Origin: Haliotis asinina | Lineage: Eukaryota > Mollusca > Gastropoda > Lepetellida > Haliotidae | Assembly (NCBI RefSeq): GCF_037392515.1 | Contig: NC_090290.1 | Span: 37,702,753 to 37,766,752, forward strand | Length of the DNA stretch: 64,000 nucleotides | Direction of reading: 5' to 3' | In this document: piece by piece, positions 34,284-46,380 of the stretch | Position numbering within the stretch: the stretch's first letter is position 1 | How the letters are laid out: every line of letters begins with the position of its first letter | The notes under the pieces: generated by a model | Told to the model about the DNA's origin: nothing | What the model saw: only the letters and a program-made list of their open reading frames with translations | Databases searched by the model: none | Translations under genes and position numbers: made by a program

Positions 34284-37200
34284 CAACATGTCAAGCATGA
34301 AATGCTGAGATCTCCATCCTCCCCTGGAAGCCCCACAGTGCATGGATAGCCATGATATGGTAATTAAAGATAGTCCTTCCATCCAAAACACGCTGATTCA
34401 GTCGAGTTCTGTATTACTTGTTAATCAACATCATGAAAGCAGGGACAGACACAGACACCGGTTCCTTTGTCCATGATAAGCAGACATCGAGAGGGCTCGT
34501 TATTTTATCTCAAATCTAGTTGTTTTACATAAATCTAAAATAAGCCGTAAACAAGTTCTATAGAAGTTAAGCTATCTCTGTGTAAGTACAGCCTACAACA
34601 CTGTATAAGACATCTTTCATGTTTTGCACATTTAACACTCACGTCTGCTGTCCAAAACTTCAAGATTTTTCCAGCAACTACTATACCAATGTTCTAAACT
34701 AAGAGACACAAGACCATCATTGTGATTAGATTCAAGAGTATTTTTATCTAGAAACATCCCCACCCTTATGCCTAAACAAAAGTCCATGACATAATTCAAA
34801 TTATTATTCTATATTCATTATGCCCATTCACGTATTATGGTTTGCAATGGCCATGAAACAGTTTCAACATTCTGGGCATGGAATATAAATAGAGATTTCA
34901 CAGGTTAAGCATAGCATGATGATAAAAATATGCTTAACTTACAAAATTGATGAACTGTATAAGACTTATATCTATGACTGCAGTATGTTCAACAAATTAA
35001 CAGAAAAATTGCATTAATATTCTATGAGACAAAATCATTGATCTCTTGAACATAATTTCATACACCCGCAAACAACGGCAGCAACACTGCAATGAGCAAG
35101 CATTAGGCTTCACTCCCTTAATCAAACTTCACACCTTACAAATGGCTGTCATAGAAACCAAATTCTACCTACATTTGCTGTAATTTATCATGAAACTGAC
35201 ATCAAAAACTTGAGGATTGTCATTCTTTGCCTTACACAACAGTTATGCAAACATTGCATGAAAAATCTTATTCTAATGGACATTAACATACATATCTGCA
35301 TTGACACGAAGTTCTAAAACCATTTTGTACCTGCCCTTTTCTTTTATTCACATTTTATGCCTTCAGTTTGTGACCAAAAAGATCCTAATGAATTATCTAA
35401 ACAATATTACCCTGAAGATATGCTAATTACAAGCAAGATCAGAAAGATAATTCTGCTTGGTCATAAAATACTTGTTTTAACAACATGCCAGCTCAGTCTG
35501 CCTGTGAATTATTCCTGATGATACCTGCTGCTAAAATATGGATCATAAGTTACAAAATATGCCTGATCCAGTTCCAAGCTTGTCACACACAAGGATTTAC
35601 TGTATGCACAGTCCTGCATTCTAAACGCATATACATCAATAGCATAAATATTTTACATCGAGGACCAGGGATGGAAATCAGTTTGGCTGTTTGAATCATT
35701 TATCACAATAGTAGATCATGTGCTATGAGTCACCTGGAACTTTTCAATGAGTGAGTGTTATGCTTTTAGCAATATTCCAGCAAAATCATAGTGGAGGACA
35801 CCAGAAATGGGCTTCACACATTGCACCCACTTGGGAAATCGAACCCGGGTCTTCGGTGTGACGAGAAAACACTTCAACCACTTGTCTACCCCACCATCCC
35901 AGAATATTTAATGAATTAAGAAATATATCCAAACACTGACATTACTGGAATACCAGTCAGTTGTGAAAAGTCAGTTAAAGAAATGCCTGTACCTTATCAA
36001 CATTTAAAAGCTTTAATGCTGAAATTTGAAAGCTGAGTCTCGAAATCATAACAACAACTCCATGGATTTTGACGCAGAGTTTGGAATTTTTCACATTGGC
36101 AATTTGAAATTTTTGCATTGAAAAAGCGTCTGATTTCATGGTGCTTCACAGCGCACGTATATACAACACTGCACCACTTCAGTTTGCCCACAAACATGAC
36201 TAATCTCAACACACTAGACATGATGGAAATGCTGGTGTAACATTTATTAAAACTCGAAAACTACAATTATATGATACTTACTCCACAATTATCATGGTAT
36301 TTCACTATCATATTACCCTCCATTATAAAAATATTCAAACTCAATTGCAATACACAGCCCCAACATACACAATATCGAATACGAAAATCTGAAAGCCTTG
36401 TAAAAATACACCTCTTTCTACATAAAATGTGTAGCAAAGACGTTAGTACAGCACTCAAAATAATCGCAGGGAGGGAGGGGGGGGTGGGAGAGAGATGGAG
36501 AGAGAGAGAGAGAGAGTACACAAATTCAACGGCACAATGAAATGGATCACACAACAATCTGACTTATAAAGATCCTGGAGTAAGAGTTCTGCCCATACCC
36601 CCTATTTTTCCTAGTTTCTCATTTTCCATAATTTATCAGAGTCCCAACATGGGTACAATAACAGATGAACATTCACATCTCGGGTACAAAAAGAACTGTC
36701 AAAAGCTCTATTCTCAAACTACTTTGAAACCAGATCAGAGCATCACTGAGCTTCTCCCTATAAGCTGGCTGACCACATTCAATCAAGTGATAAAAGCTGA
36801 TTTCATCAAAACCCAAGCTGTACCTCTAGTTGCCTAACAAATTCATTTCGCTCATGTGAAAGCCCCTCACCCCCATATACAAAGTATACTCATCACTACC
36901 AAAAATGTCCGTTGGCTTTATCCCGCACTATCCATTATACGATAAAACACAATGTTTTTGACAAAAAAATGTTATAAATTATCATGATACATGTACATGA
37001 TAATAAACATCGTGCGCTGTACCATGTTTTCGGGGAACTATGTTTGGGGGCATTTCTTTTTCTTGCAAATTTCTTGCGTACAGTGAGATAACAACGCCAC
37101 CTGTAAAAACACTGTTTCAAGTGCAGAAGCTTTTGTTGTCACCAGGACACAAACTTTTTATAATATCCAGCTTTCATGAAAGTTGTGGCCTAATTTTCTG

Positions 37201-38700
37201 TCAAAGTACTAAAATTCTACCCTACAATGTAATACACTTTCAGAACCTTCACAAATTTGACCATAACTGTTAAATAAGCTCACAACTTGTCAAGCGGACC
37301 ACCATTTACTCCAGTGAAAAGCCAAACATAAACATCACATGACTCTTATGGAACGTTGCCGACATAATAAAAAAGACTATGGAAAACCAAATTGGTCTTC
37401 TCTTACATATTTTTTTCATGACAACTGGGTGTGTTTACCATACTGCTGTGATATCACTGAACTGCGCAGACATGACATGTTTTCTTGTCCCTAACATGCT
37501 TTGCCATGCAGACAAGAAGGATAAATTTGCATGTATAAATGAAAAACTTACCTGTAAATATGTTTACTTTTAACAATTTTCACAAAACAACATTCATATA
37601 AACAAGAAGAAAATTGCCAGTTTGCTTGACTTTTTATCAAAATGACACATAGTATTTGTTTATTTCTATGAAAAAGAATTCATCACCAGGGTTTTAATAC
37701 AAGGTAGTGATCCAACGCTGCAACAAGTAACCTGAAAATATGGCACGTTACTTCTCCCACTTGTGCTGGTGGACAGACACAAAATGTTCCCTGCATTGGA
37801 AACCAGAGGACAAAAGAACATTCTGACAATAAATTTATGAAAAGTGTGATGATGTTTAATTACAGAATTACAGTTTTGATAATTTGCTGATACACATGAC
37901 ACATAGTGGTTGTTTACATCACCCACCAGTAACCAGGAAGTTCCCCAAGTCTGCAAGTGTTCAAAATGTAGACTACATTGTAACAAACATTTGTGAGTTT
38001 TTACCACCATAGACAAATCATAACTTTTCCCACCCTCTCGGACAGGATTCCTCCTCCTTACATTTCATAACGTTAGTTCCTCATTATGCCGCGAGAATGG
38101 GAGATGCCTCGATAAGTCAGTGGCTGACAATCTTGTTTTTCATCGGGCTCTAGAGTAGTAATACACCTGATGGATCAAGCAGTTGATAGATGCAGATGTT
38201 AGAGGGGGAGTCTCTCCATTTAAAAAAAACAAGCATTCGTGCGATAAGAACTGTTTGTATTATTTCTTCAGTCGATATCCGTAAGTATCGCGAGGTAACG
38301 CCAGTATACCCCGAAAACACGTTACACTATGGTATTGCTAAACATTCAGGCTCCATTCTGCTTACTAGGCCACAACATAACGATCAATAATTCCTATAAA
38401 TATTAACTCATTCACCGTAATTTGCATGTAACAGGACGATAGTGTAGAAAAAATCGCCGAATCACCATCTGCAAAACGTTTTTAAATTCATTTTATTGCA
38501 ATTCACTTCGTATTGCCTGCACACCAACGGCGGATTAAACACAGCAATATCAAACGAGCAGTTACTTATAACAGATTATTACCCATCTGATATATACCAC
38601 ACATGACGATGATAAATACACGCAGTTGATATCATACAGGCATGTGATATTTCTCGGAAGACGCGACAATGGCATCTAAAATGTTGTTTGACATGTCTAT
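34284..38700. other. Presumed CROT 5' intron, right part; no gene seen
   Basis: AT-rich unique DNA with a family B SINE at 35745-35900 and a purine tract (GGGAGG then GAGA repeats) at 36468-36518. Frames of 60-116 codons occur on both strands without domain resemblance or splice context. Confidence 0.45.
35745..35900 (-). repeat. tRNA-headed SINE family B copy
   Basis: GAGTGAGTGTTATGCTTTTA, GCAATATTCCAGCAAAATCA, GGGCTTCACACATTGCACCC, AATCGAACCCGGGTCTTCGG, CAACCACTTGTCTACCCC. Well preserved. Confidence 0.88.
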
Positions 38701-38728
38701 TGTCAGACGAATACATGTGCAACTTTAC

Positions 38729-38850
38729 CTGCTTGTTTCGTGTTGCAAGGAGAAGCTCTAAGTCACAAGAATGTATGCAGTGTTATCGTCGAGGTGTCTG
38801 CTATCACGTTCAAGGACTGAGTAGACTCTTCACCTGATGCTCGCACGGAT
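38729..38850 (-). promoter_or_regulatory. CROT: Candidate CROT non-coding first exon and promoter side
   Basis: The first CROT coding exon begins with only TC before ATG, so a 5' UTR exon must lie further right. On the minus strand an AAGCAG|gtaaag donor (exon end 38729) follows about 120 bases with no SINE signature, in a local stretch with more CpG than its surroundings. This is the best candidate I could find. The upper limit is a guess, and other positions between 31.7 and 39 kb are possible. Confidence 0.3.
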
Positions 38851-39294
38851 AACACATTAATAAACGGGCATGTTTTGTGTTGACGGCCGACAGCTGTGGG
38901 TCATAGTCTATTTCCTCTTTCAGGGGAGGTAACTCCAAACAATGTACCCTCATCCTATGAAATCTAATAAAGACGACCTGTTTCAACATGAGTTCGAACC
39001 AATCATGTAAATGATAAATTTTAACAACAGCTTACGAGGAATTCTTTTGTCCATTGAAATATTTGTAACTCAGCTGTATCAAAGGTTTCCGTCGTTACGT
39101 ATGAGAACTTCGGTCGACCATATATGATCCACCCCTCACCTCCTGTCTCATTTGGTTCATTCGGGTTATCCAATATATGTTAGCAACAGCGGTTTGTAAT
39201 TTGTCAGTAATGACATAACAACATCGTTGCGCTCTGAAGAGCGCCCTGTGGGCCCTTCTTGCTTGATATCGGGGCTGTTACTTACATAGTGACG

Positions 39295-39454
39295 TCACCT
39301 GGAACTAGTCAAAAGGGCAGAAGGACAAAAGGGCCGAGAAGTGCAAGTTCAAAAGGGCCGATGGAAAAAGTCAAATGGGCCGTGACAAAAAGTAAAAAAG
39401 GCCGAGGTGAAAGTCAAGAAGGCCGAAAAGAAAAAATAATTAGCAAGGTTTTAC

Positions 39455-39514
<60 letters not shown>

Positions 39515-39550
39515 GACTCGGCCCTTTTGACTTTGTTTTCTTCCTTTTGA
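39295..39550. repeat. AAAGGGCCGA short repeats facing an inverted copy across (TTTA)n
   Basis: Seven irregular ~18-22-bp units (GTCAAAAGGGCAGAAGG, AAAAGGGCCGAGAAGTG, AAAAGGGCCGATGG, CAAATGGGCCGTGAC, AAAAAGGCCGAGGTG and so on) at 39308-39437. Then come about 14 TTTA units (39456-39513) and a reverse-complement unit, CTCGGCCCTTTTGACTTTG. The two sides can pair around the TTTA loop. Confidence 0.8.
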
Positions 39551-39589
39551 CTACAACCCGACGTCACCAAATGTTTGTCTGTTTGCATG

Positions 39590-39805
39590 TCTATCGCCGC
39601 ACTCAGCAACATCACACCTATGTGGTGATGGCCTGTAAATAAACCAGTCTGGACCACACAAAAGAGTGATCAACAACATGAGCATCGATCATCCCAGATA
39701 GGATAGGATAACATGTGCCTACCAAGTCAGCAAGCCTGACCACCTATTTGTCGCCTCTTACACTGGGTTACTGAAGATCAATTCTAACCCGGATCACCAG
39801 GGTCT
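39590..39805 (-). repeat. SINE-like family A copy
   Basis: CGCCGCACTCAGCAACATCA, TATGTGGTGATGGCCTGTAA, ACAACATGAGCATCGATCAT, CAAGTCAGCAAGCCTGACCA, CTAACCCGGATCACCAGGGT. Reverse-oriented. Confidence 0.85.
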
Positions 39806-40065
39806 GTTAATGTGAATGATGGCGGTCTGTAAACAATACAGTGGTCAGCTGCGATCTACGCAAATGAAAGACCAAATCTAACCTGGATGTTCAAGGGGTA
39901 TAAAGGCGACTGAAAAACAGGAACTGTTATACAAGTCATCGTTTCTCAAAATACCTCAGTGTTTCCAAAATATGCTAGGATTCTATCCTCTTGATTGTTT
40001 CGCCGTTACCCCCCTCTCTCATTAAATTTGGTCACAGTTTCTCGAATTTACCCAGTTTTCAATTT

Positions 40066-40130
40066 AGTAAGTTAGTTAGTTAGTTAGTTAGTTAGTTACT
40101 TAGTTAGTTAGTTACTTAGTTAGTTAGTTT
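40066..40130. repeat. (TTAG)n microsatellite
   Basis: About 15 TTAG units with two TTAC interruptions. Confidence 0.93.
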
Positions 40131-40365
40131 TCAAACTGAATTTGACAATTTGAATGTTTAACCCAACTGCATTTTTTAAACCAAACAGATCAAACAACAT
40201 AAGTAATCTATCCACCAAATTCAAAATATCTACTATGCTTGAGTCTAAGATTGAATTCAGTTCAATCTGGAAAATGCATTTTCTTGTGTTATCTCAAATT
40301 TGAGTAAAAGCTCTAACTTAAGTCTAAACTCAGACTAAAATTTGTTTTGAAAAATCGGGACTTGG

Positions 40366-40447
40366 GCCAGGATTTTCGAAGCTCTGTTAGCACTAAGCTA
40401 GTCGTATGTGCCATACATTAACTGTCTAAGCGCTAAGAGAGCTTCGC
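40366..40447. repeat. Short MITE-like hairpin (family of 43347)
   Basis: GATTTTCGAAGCTCTGTTAG at the left and CTAAGCGCTAAGAGAGCTTCG at the right, with GTCGTATGTGCCATACATTA between. Shares arms with the element at 43347-43456. Confidence 0.75.
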
Positions 40448-40720
40448 CCCTTGAAGGTCCCGGGGTAGAATTGGCCTTCAGCAACCCATGTTTGCCATGA
40501 AAGGCGACTATGCTTGTCGTAAGAGGCGACAAACGGGATCGGATGATTAGGCTCGCTGACTTGGTTGACACAAGTCATCGGTTCCCAAATGCGCCGATCG
40601 ATGCTCATGTTGTTGATCACTGGATTGCCTGGTCCAGACTCGATTATTTACAGACCGCCGCCATATAGCTGGAATATTGCTGATTGCGGCGTAAAACTCA
40701 CTCACTCACTCACTCACGTT
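40447..40720 (+). repeat. SINE-like family A copy, nearly full length
   Basis: CCCTTGAAGGTCCCGGGGTA, GTCGTAAGAGGCGACAAACG, CAAGTCATCGGTTCCCAAAT, GATCACTGGATTGCCTGGTC, ATATAGCTGGAATATTGCTG, and ACTCACTCACTCAC. Confidence 0.93.
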
Positions 40721-41769
40721 CATTTTTAATTAACGCAGTTAGATGTCTCCATCAAATATGTTTTCGAAACTTAAATATACGCACGTGGATGTTTCTTGGA
40801 CGTCACATCCTGCTCCATGATATGATCAATATATTCTGAAATAAATCATAAGGGTGTTGCTATTAAACAAAAATGCATAAATATAACTATGATTTGTCTT
40901 TCCATTCAATCATATTTTGAAGGATGAAGACCACTGACATGAAGAAAAACAGCAGCTTGCACATTGTCGTGTCTTTTCTTAGTCCAAGTTAAAGTTCTGC
41001 ACATGTTGAGTTGTCCGATATTCGTGAACTCGAATGGGCAGCTGTTCGACATAAACAAATCCAGCTGATGCCTCGCATATCAGACAAAGTGAGTGAGTGT
41101 GGTTTTACGGCGTACCTTTGCATGGAATAAGACAGGACCCGTTATGAGCAAGCGTTTTTAACCACTATGATACCCAACATATGCCAAAACCAAAGCTATA
41201 TGTTATAGAATTGTCTATGAAAATACTTGGTAACTGGGTTTCTTGATATGACATCGCACTGGGCCGAGATCTTCAAATTGTTAAGTGCTTGGTTCCCTAT
41301 GTTTAGAACCTTTAAATAAATTACACCTACTACAATTTAGAACGAGCAGTTAGATACACTTGCTCCAGACAGCAGCACACCAAACAACACTCACTCACAA
41401 CTGGTGGTACAAGATGTTTAAGGTTTTAATATAGGACAGTGGTTCATCTTTGTAACATGACGGGCTGCACTGATACCTACCGACAGTTTAGGTCCGCGGG
41501 CCAGTGTTTAAATCCCATATACCTATAGTTCACGTAAGCTTGGTGTGTGTTTGTATGGAGATGTGAAAAAGGTTATTTGACTGCTGGCCCAACCATACCT
41601 TGTAACTCCGAGCTGACCCAAATTTCTGCCATTCTTGTTGAGACAGTCTCCATTATACCGTCATACAGGTGTGACGGTCACAACACATTAGCCAGATAAG
41701 ACCGGTTCTGACTGTCTGGAACCAGTGCTCAACTTAAAGACCCCTAGAGCATTAATAACACATCTATAC

Positions 41770-41912
41770 ACAAGGCCGGTAGGGAGGCTAGTGGTTAAAG
41801 CGTCCCCCCGTCACACCGAAAGCCCGGGTTCGATTCCCCAAATGGATGCAATATGTGAAGTCCGTGATATTGCTGGAACATTGTTAAAAGCGGCGTATAT
41901 CACACTCATTCC
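41770..41912 (+). repeat. tRNA-headed SINE family B copy
   Basis: GTAGGGAGGCTAGTGGTTAA, AGCGTCCCCCCGTCACACCG, AAAGCCCGGGTTCGATTCCC, CAAATGGATGCAATATGTGA, ATATTGCTGGAACATTGTTA. A-box and B-box are intact. Confidence 0.88.
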
Positions 41913-43346
41913 GTGAAAGTTGAAAGTCAACGTGATTAAAATCTGATTCAAGTTTCTGAGGCTGGTTGACAGTTATCTCATTCGGTATATTTAGGAATAC
42001 TTTTATACGTATCGTTGTCAGTCCACACTGTAACAATTCTAGTCATGTTAATACTACCGTTAACATTTGTTTTTTTCAATTTACCATGTGAAATAGTAAG
42101 GCGGTTTGACGATTCTAGTGTTATTGTTTTTCATTAATGTAAAATGGACTATCCTATAACATAATAGATTGTATCATAGATACGCTCTCATATCAGGCTG
42201 GCCAATAAACCAATACCTATATGTTTCGAGTAATATAACGAATATCCATCTCCAGGGTCAATTACGCTTTCAATTTAATTGACAAATTAAAAAAAATCAA
42301 TTTGGTATCCGATATGAACACCACTCATGGCTACAAAGGCCACGCATCACTTGTCCAGTAACAACGTGTTTACTATAGACCATAAAACCTCTGTGTTGTA
42401 AAGTTACCATTCAATCATGAGTTAATGAATGCTGAATCAGCAATGTTCCAGCTGTGTGACAGCAGTCTGTCGGCAATCAAAACCAGTGAGCGATGTATTG
42501 ACAAACATTCTGAGATGTCAGGGCACGGGACTGTGAGTAAACGAGTTTGATTTTATGCCGCTTTCAGCAATATTCCACTTTTAGCCACTTTACTCCCGAC
42601 CAGACCACATTTTCACACCGGTGTGAGACCCAGCCTGTCATACCCGTACAGTACATCACAGGTTTACACTTACACATATACATACACTTGCCAGCTGGTG
42701 CTGTGATAGAAGCAACAATGATGAAACATGTATGAATATATATATTCACTCACATACACACCAAGGAACACAGTTGCACGCTTTAACATGTACATACTAG
42801 TTTGCATTGTATCTAGCAAACTCTCTTTTCCGGAATCTATCAAGGGGTGCGTTTATTTGTTTGTTTGTTTGTTTGTTTATCCACCCACAGGTTCGTTCCT
42901 TCCTTCTTTCTATTTTCTTTATCATTATTTTGCTTTTTCTATTTATTCATTATTATTTTCATGTTCATTTTATTTTTGGGAGGTGAGATTGGCATAAACA
43001 TTATTGTGTGTTCGAGTATGAAATCCGATTTAACACATGTTAGTTTCGACACAGTATTTTACACTCCTATCTATTCCATTTCAGACACAAGGATTATTCG
43101 AGGTAACAGAATAATGTGTTACGATCAGGTGACGACTCATGCGCATGAATGACTAGTCTGTATTAAAGATCACATTCACGCATGTCATTTCCCACTCTAT
43201 AAGCCATTAGTCCCAGAGACCTCTATATCCCTAGGCCTCGCATTACGATAAGGCTATACTGGCTCTAGTATTGGCTTACAGGAATACGATCCCATGAGGG
43301 CCAAAGAGACACTGATTCCAAGCACCAAAAGAAAACTAAAAGAACT
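41913..43346. other. No gene seen between repeats
   Basis: AT-rich DNA with a (GTTT)n tract at 42854-42880, a degenerate SINE fragment near 42530-42585 and short chance frames. Confidence 0.45.
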
Positions 43347-43456
43347 GAGCCTAGATTTTCGAAGCTCTCTTAGCGTTAAGATAGTCGTAAGTGCCATACA
43401 TTAACATTAAGTTACGACTATTTTAGCGCTAAGAGAGCTTCGAAAACCTAGGCCCT
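43347..43456. repeat. 110-bp palindromic MITE-like element
   Basis: GAGCCTAGATTTTCGAAGCT CTCTTAGCG at the left is the inverse of CGCTAAGAGAGCTTCGAAAA CCTAGGCCC at the right; inner arms are TAAGATAGTCGTAA / TTACGACTATTTTA around CATACATTAACAT. Clear near-perfect hairpin. Related structures lie at 7735 and 40366. Confidence 0.9.
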
Positions 43457-43724
43457 GTTCTATATATATTCGATAGTGCATGTTTAACCATCATTCATTC
43501 TTCAGCCGTTAGGGAGAAATATTGTGAGGCTGGTTGTTCTTTGTGTTGTTTCTGTTATTGTTGCCATCTGATGGTTTTTTATTTATTTGTTTGAGTTTTC
43601 TTCAAAATAAATACATTGTTAAATGGAAACGTGTATGTCTACTAAAGGAAGCTGGTCATGCCATGAATAGGACAGAGTCTTTGAAGGGCATTTAGATGTG
43701 ATACACATAAAGACAAGAGTTTCT

Positions 43725-43777
43725 ATGGATGACAACTTCTTTATTGAGAAGAGTCGCGACGTTTCTTAGAAGAACGC
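43725..43777 (-). repeat. Flank resembling the end of a dispersed element
   Basis: Immediately left of the 29-bp array lies TGACAACTTCTTTATTGAGA AGAGTCGCGACGTTTCTTAG. Its reverse complement runs from CTAAGAAACGTCGCGAC to TCAATAAAGAAGTTGTC. Its similarity to the end of dispersed repeats in marine invertebrates is from memory. The array unit probably originated from sequence next to it. Confidence 0.4.
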
Positions 43778-46380
43778 GATGTTCTTACTTCCTCATCAGG
43801 TCGAAGGATGTCCTTTCTTCTTCATCAGGTCGAAGTATGTTCTTACTTCTTCATCTGGTCGAAGCATGTTCTTACTTCTTCATCTGGTCGAAGTATGTCC
43901 TTACTTCTTCATCAGGTCGAAGTATGTCCTTACTTCTTCATCTGGTCGAAGTATGTTCTTACTTCTTCATCAGGTCGAAGTATGTTCTTACGTCTTCATC
44001 AGGTCGAAGTATGTTCTTACTTCTTCATCAGGTCGAAGTATGTTCTTACTTCTTCATCAGGTCGAAGCATGTTCTTACTTCTTCATCTGGTCGAAGCATG
44101 TTCTTACTTCTTCATCTGGTCGAAGCATGTTCTTACTTCTTCATCAGGTCGAAGCATGATCTTACTTCTTCATCAGGTCGAAGCATGATCTTACTTCTTC
44201 ATCAGGTCGAAGCATGATCTTACTTCTTCATCAGGTCGAAGCATGATCTTACTTCTTCATCAGGTCGAAGCATGATCTTACTTCTTCATCTGGTCGAAGA
44301 ATGTTCTTACGTCTTCATCTGGTCGAAGTATGTTCTTACTTCTTCATCTGGTCGAAGCATGTTCTTACTTCTTCATCTGGTCGAAGCATGATCTTACTTC
44401 TTCATCTGGTCGAAGTATGTTCTTACTTCTTCATCAGGTCGAAGTATGTTCTTACTTCTTCATCAGGTCGAAGCATGATCTTACTTCTTCATCAGGTCGA
44501 AGCATGATCTTACTTCTTCATCAGGTCGAAGCATGATCTTACTTCTTCATCAGGTCGAAGCATGATCTTACTTCTTCATCTGGTCGAAGAATGTTCTTAC
44601 GTCTTCATCAGGTCGAAGCATGTTCTTACTTCTTCATCTGGTCGAAGTATGTTCTTACTTCCTCATCAGGTCGAAGTATGTTCTTACGTCTTCATCAGGT
44701 CGAAGTATGTTCTTACTTCTTCATCTGGTCGAAGTATGTTCTTACTTCTTCATCAGGTCGAAGTATGTTCTTACTTCTTCATCTGGTCGAAGCATGTTCT
44801 TACTTCTTCATCTGGTCGAAGCATGATCTTACTTCTTCATCAGGTCGAAGCATGATCTTACTTCTTCATCAGGTCGAAGCATGATCTTACTTCTTCATCA
44901 GGTCGAAGTATGTTCTTACGTCTTCATCAGGTCGAAGCATGTTCTTACTTCTTCATCTGGTCGAAGTATGTTCTTACTTCCTCATCAGGTCGAAGTATGT
45001 TCTTACTTCTTCATCAGGTCGAAGTATGTTCTTACGTCTTCATCTGGTCCAAGTATGTTCTTACTTCTTCATCAGGTCGAAGTATGTCCTTACTTCTTCA
45101 TCAGGTCGAAGTATGTTCTTACTTCTTCATCTGGTCGAAGTATGTCCTTACTTCTTCATCTGGTCGAAGTATGTTCTTACTTCTTCATCTGGTCGAAGTA
45201 TGTCCTTACGTCTTCATCAGGTCGAAGTATGTTCTTACGTCTTCATCAGGTCGAAGTATGTTCTTACTTCTTCATCTGGTCGAAGTATGTCCTTACGTCT
45301 TCATCAGGTCGAAGTATGTCCTTACTTCTTCATCAGGTCGAAGTATGTTCTTACTTCTTCATCTGGTCGAAGTATGTCCTTACTTCTTCATCTGGACGAA
45401 GTATGTCCTTACTTCTTCATCTGGTCGAAGTATGTATGTCCTTACGTCTTCATCAGGTCGAAGTATGTCCTTACTTCTTCATCAGGTCGAAGTATGTTCT
45501 TACTTCTTCATCTGGTCGAAGTATGTCCTTACTTCTTCATCAGGTCGAAGTATGTTCTTACTTCTTCATCTGGTCGAAGTATGTCCTTACGTCTTCATCA
45601 GGTCGAAGTATGTTCTTACGTCTTCATCAGGTCGAAGTATGTTCTTACTTCTTCATCTGGTCGAAGTATGTCCTTACGTCTTCATCAGGTCGAAGTATGT
45701 CCTTACTTCTTCATCAGGTCGAAGTATGTTCTTACTTCCTCATCAGGTCGAAGTATGTCCTTACTTCTTCATCTGGTCGAAGTATGTTCTTACGTCTTCA
45801 TCTGGTCGAAGTATGTCCTTACTTCTTCATCTGGTCGAAGTATGTCCTTACGTCTTCATCAGGTCGAAGTATGTCCTTACGTCTTCATCTGGTCCAAGTA
45901 TGTTCTTACTTCTTCATCTGGTCGAAGTATGTCCTTACTTCTTCATCAGGTCGAAGTATGTTCTTACTTCTTCATCTGGTCGAAGTATGTCCTTACTTCT
46001 TCATCAGGTCGAAGTATGTTCTTACTTCTTCATCTGGTCGAAGTATGTTCTTACTTCTTCATCAGGTCGAAGTATGTTCTTACTTCTTCATCTGGTCGAA
46101 GTATGTTCTTACTTCTTCATCAGGTCGAAGTATGTTCTTACTTCTTCATCAGGTCGAAGTATGTTCTTACTTCTTCATCAGGTCGAAGTATGTTCTTACT
46201 TCTTCATCTGGTCGAAGTATGTCCTTACTTCTTCATCAGGTCGAAGTATGTTCTTACTTCTTCATCAGGTCGAAGTATGTTCTTACTTCTTCATCTGGTC
46301 GAAGTATGTTCTTACTTCTTCATCAGGTCGAAGTATGTCCTTACTTCTTCATCTGGTCGAAGTATGTTCTTACTTCTTCA
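43778..46380 (+). repeat. 29-bp satellite array 1
   Basis: About 90 units, consensus TATGTTCTTACTTCTTCATC followed by AGGTCGAAG. Main variants are T/C/A in TATG(T/A)(T/C)CTTAC, CGTCTTC for CTTCTTC, CTGG for CAGG, and CATG for TATG. One unit near 45430 has an extra TATG. No plus-strand stop arises in any frame of most variants. Because 29 is not a multiple of three, three overlapping frames of 507-521 codons result, all translating to the same 29-residue cycle (for example MFLLLHQVEVCSYFFIRSKY). These are not regarded as genes. Units 44357-46380 recur at 49264-51287. Confidence 0.96.

Noticed and set aside
43778..46380. CRISPR-like array of 29-bp direct repeats
   Set aside because: Units are contiguous with no unique spacers, no cas genes are present, and the genome is animal.
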